From contig NZ_CP126095.1 in NCBI RefSeq assembly GCF_030123105.1, positions 5,208,001 to 5,272,000 of the forward strand: a stretch of DNA of 64,000 bases, in the 5' to 3' direction. A program made the translations under genes and the position numbers. This DNA comes from Paenibacillus sp. G2S3. GTDB lineage: Bacteria; Bacillota; Bacilli; Paenibacillales; Paenibacillaceae. Below are positions 62,351 through 64,000 of this stretch, piece after piece (position 1 is the first letter of the stretch; the number at the start of each line of letters is the position of its first letter). Below the pieces are notes generated by a model. That model made no database searches, was not told the DNA's origin, and saw only the letters and a program-made list of their open reading frames with translations.

Positions 62351-63664
62351 TTGCAACGCGAGATTCAAGTTAATGAAAAACTTCCTTGGGGCCCCGGTTT
62401 TCTATTAAGCCTACAGCATTTGTTCGCCATGTTTGGCAGTACAGTGCTGGTGCCTAACTTGTTCGGGGTTGACCCTGGCATGATTTTGCTGATGAACGGT
62501 ATCGGCACACTGCTATACATTTGGATTTGCCGTGGTAAAATACCTGCCTACCTTGGCTCCAGCTTTGCATTTATCGCACCCGTATTATCAGTGCTTGCCG
62601 ATCATAAAGATGATCATATGAAAGGGTACTCGCTTGCTTTGGGCGCTTTCATCATCACTGGTGTTATCTTTGTGCTCGTTGCTTTGATCATCCGTTATGC
62701 AGGAACAAAATGGATCGATGTTGTCTTCCCTCCAGCAGTAATGGGAGCTATCGTAGCAACGATCGGACTTGAACTTGTGCCTGTTGCCGCGCGGATGGCA
62801 GGACTTATTGCTCCTGAAGGTGTTGCAGTTGCAGACTGGACGCCAGATGGCAAAGCAATCACGCTTTCTATGGTGACACTGGGCGTAACTGTCATTGGAG
62901 CTGTACTCTTCCGCGGTTTCCCAAAAATCATTCACATCCTCATCGGTATCGTAACTGGTTATGGTTTAGCTTATATTATGAAAATGGTGGATACGGCTGC
63001 AATATCTAATGCGAATTTTTTAGCGCACCCTACCATTGTTACTCCATCCTTCGATTGGAATGTAATCCTGACTATCATCCCAGTATCGCTAGTAGTAATC
63101 GTTGAACATATTGGACACTTACTTGTAACCAGCAATATTGTTGGCAGAGATCTGGCTAAAGACCCTGGACTTGACCGCTCCCTGATGGGTAACGGGATAT
63201 CTACAATTATCTCCGGTTTTATCGGTTCTACTCCAAATACAACCTACGGTGAAAATATCGGGGTTATGGCATTAACTAAAGTTTATTCTGTATATGTGAT
63301 CGGTGGCGCAGCAGTGATTGCAATTCTGCTATCGTTCTCCGGAACTTTCTCCTCCGTTATCGCTAACATCCCAACACCTGTAATGGGTGGTGTATCACTA
63401 CTGTTGTTCGGTGTAATTGCCGCATCCGGTCTACGAATCTTCGTTGAGCAAAAAGTTGATTTTTCCAAAGCTACTAACATGATTATGGCTACGTTGGTGC
63501 TTGTTGTAGGAATTAGTGGTACAACCCTTACTATGGGTAGCGTAAAACTCAGTGGTATGGCTCTAGCTACGATTGTTGGTATCGTTCTAGCCCTATTCTT
63601 CAAACTCATTGAAGTTCTTGGACTGTCTAATGAAGGTGGAGAAAGCGATAAAGCTGCTCACTAA
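62351..63664 (+). CDS. Uracil permease (NCS2 family, UraA/PyrP type)
   Basis: Polytopic proton symporter of 437 residues. The start MQREIQVNEKLPWGPGFLLSLQHLFAMFGSTVLVPNLFGVDP is typical of uracil permeases, with the QHLFAMFGSTVLVP motif of helix 1. The substrate-site VVIVEHIGHLLVTSNIVGRDL (helix 8 Glu) and STPNTTYGENIGVMALTKVYS (helix 10) are intact. Twelve to fourteen hydrophobic segments. The start is TTG 62351, 9 bp after GAGGAG. It lies between relA and apt, an unusual place. No attenuator hairpin was seen upstream. Confidence 0.9.
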   Translation: MQREIQVNEKLPWGPGFLLSLQHLFAMFGSTVLVPNLFGVDPGMILLMNGIGTLLYIWICRGKIPAYLGSSFAFIAPVLSVLADHKDDHMKGYSLALGAFIITGVIFVLVALIIRYAGTKWIDVVFPPAVMGAIVATIGLELVPVAARMAGLIAPEGVAVADWTPDGKAITLSMVTLGVTVIGAVLFRGFPKIIHILIGIVTGYGLAYIMKMVDTAAISNANFLAHPTIVTPSFDWNVILTIIPVSLVVIVEHIGHLLVTSNIVGRDLAKDPGLDRSLMGNGISTIISGFIGSTPNTTYGENIGVMALTKVYSVYVIGGAAVIAILLSFSGTFSSVIANIPTPVMGGVSLLLFGVIAASGLRIFVEQKVDFSKATNMIMATLVLVVGISGTTLTMGSVKLSGMALATIVGIVLALFFKLIEVLGLSNEGGESDKAAH

Positions 63665-63687
63665 TTTATTTATGAATTAATAATTCA

Positions 63688-63733
63688 AAAAGACTGCTCC
63701 AGATCCATTTTATGGATTGAGCAGTCTTTTTTT
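63688..63733 (+). terminator. Terminator of the uracil permease gene
   Basis: AAAAAGACTGCTC/GAGCAGTCTTTTTTT stem; T-run on the plus strand. Confidence 0.9.
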
Positions 63734-63751
63734 ATATTTCTTTTAACCAAA

Positions 63752-63800
63752 AAATACAAAACAGCAACCCTCTGCTAGTAATGACAGCGAATTGCTGTTT
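63752..63800 (-). terminator. Terminator of apt
   Basis: AAACAGCAA/TTGCTGTTT arms with TTTTGTATTTTTT on the minus strand, 68 bp after the apt stop. Confidence 0.75.
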
Positions 63801-63867
63801 GCACTTTTCAACATCATTCGATACATAAATCCCCATTTATTTCCCGGGAAAAGACAAGTTTATCGTA

Positions 63868-64000
63868 TTAATCTTCGTAATCAACTAATGTAATAACTTC
63901 AATTCCAGAAAGCTTATTACGTCCAGCAAGCTCAACCAATTCAATCAGAAAAGCTGCGCCTACCACTTTACCGCCAAGCTGCTCCACAAGGCTAACCGAA
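63868..64000 (-). CDS. apt: Adenine phosphoribosyltransferase, C-terminal end
   Basis: Last 43 codons of a gene that enters from the right edge. The translated end, VSLVEQLGGKVVGAAFLIEL then AGRNKLSGIEVITLVDYED, is the typical C-terminus of Apt, which makes AMP from adenine and PRPP. In Bacillus apt lies just upstream of relA; here a uracil permease gene has come between. Confidence 0.88.
   Translation of the reverse strand, partial: SVSLVEQLGGKVVGAAFLIELVELAGRNKLSGIEVITLVDYED

Overview
This window is chromosomal DNA of an endospore-forming, low-to-moderate GC Bacillota, most likely a Paenibacillus. The reasons are the sporulation genes (spoIIP, gpr), Bacillus-type competence genes (comEA, comEB, comEC, comER), T-box leaders on tRNA synthetase genes, strong AGGAGG ribosome binding sites, frequent TTG/GTG starts, and several families of short intergenic repeats. 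No rRNA, tRNA, CRISPR array, insertion sequence or prophage was seen.

Layout. 1-3000: start of a sugar-binding lipoprotein with a YesN/YesM-type two-component pair. 3100-10400: conserved block lepA - membrane-anchored hypothetical - spoIIP - gpr (minus), rpsT (plus), a lipoprotein and holA (minus). 10480-13100: an ECF sigma/anti-sigma pair and a small hypothetical. 13260-16680: a 2-keto-3-deoxygluconate module (eda, kdgK, LacI-type regulator). 16755-18465: a second ECF sigma/anti-sigma pair broken by at least three frameshifts, one in a run of nine C. 18500-24150: array of palindromic repeats, then comEC, comEB, comEA (minus) and divergent comER. 24170-30600: leuS with its T-box leader, an AI-2E family permease, a zinc-ribbon protein, a PRC-barrel protein and a cysteine desulfurase. 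30660-38800: an accessory block (DUF523, SRAP, two glycosyltransferases, a beta-rich small protein, a six-Asp-box beta-propeller, a KOW-like protein, a PepSY-like secreted protein) lying between the cysteine desulfurase gene and cymR. 38900-40740: cymR and divergent mnmA. 41080-47080: an oligopeptide ABC transporter operon with a clear vegetative promoter. 47140-51640: rarA, a CD3324-family regulator and a HelD-like helicase. 51770-64000: an AzgA-type purine permease, tcdA, aspS, hisS with a T-box, two stress-related genes, a small 59-aa ORF, dtd, relA, a uracil permease (plus) and the 3' end of apt.

How the genes work together. The backbone supports translation (lepA, rpsT, leuS, aspS, hisS, dtd, tcdA, mnmA), the stringent response (relA), replication and repair (holA, rarA, SRAP, HelD), DNA uptake (com genes) and sporulation/germination. 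The most unusual part is the accessory block at 32.0-36.9 kb: a small beta-rich protein and a signal-less six-Asp-box propeller lie behind a promoter resembling those of the mother-cell factor sigma-K, divergent from two glycosyltransferases. I infer a glycosylated spore-surface layer, but this is unproven. The frameshifted ECF locus and at least four repeat families are the other main points of interest.
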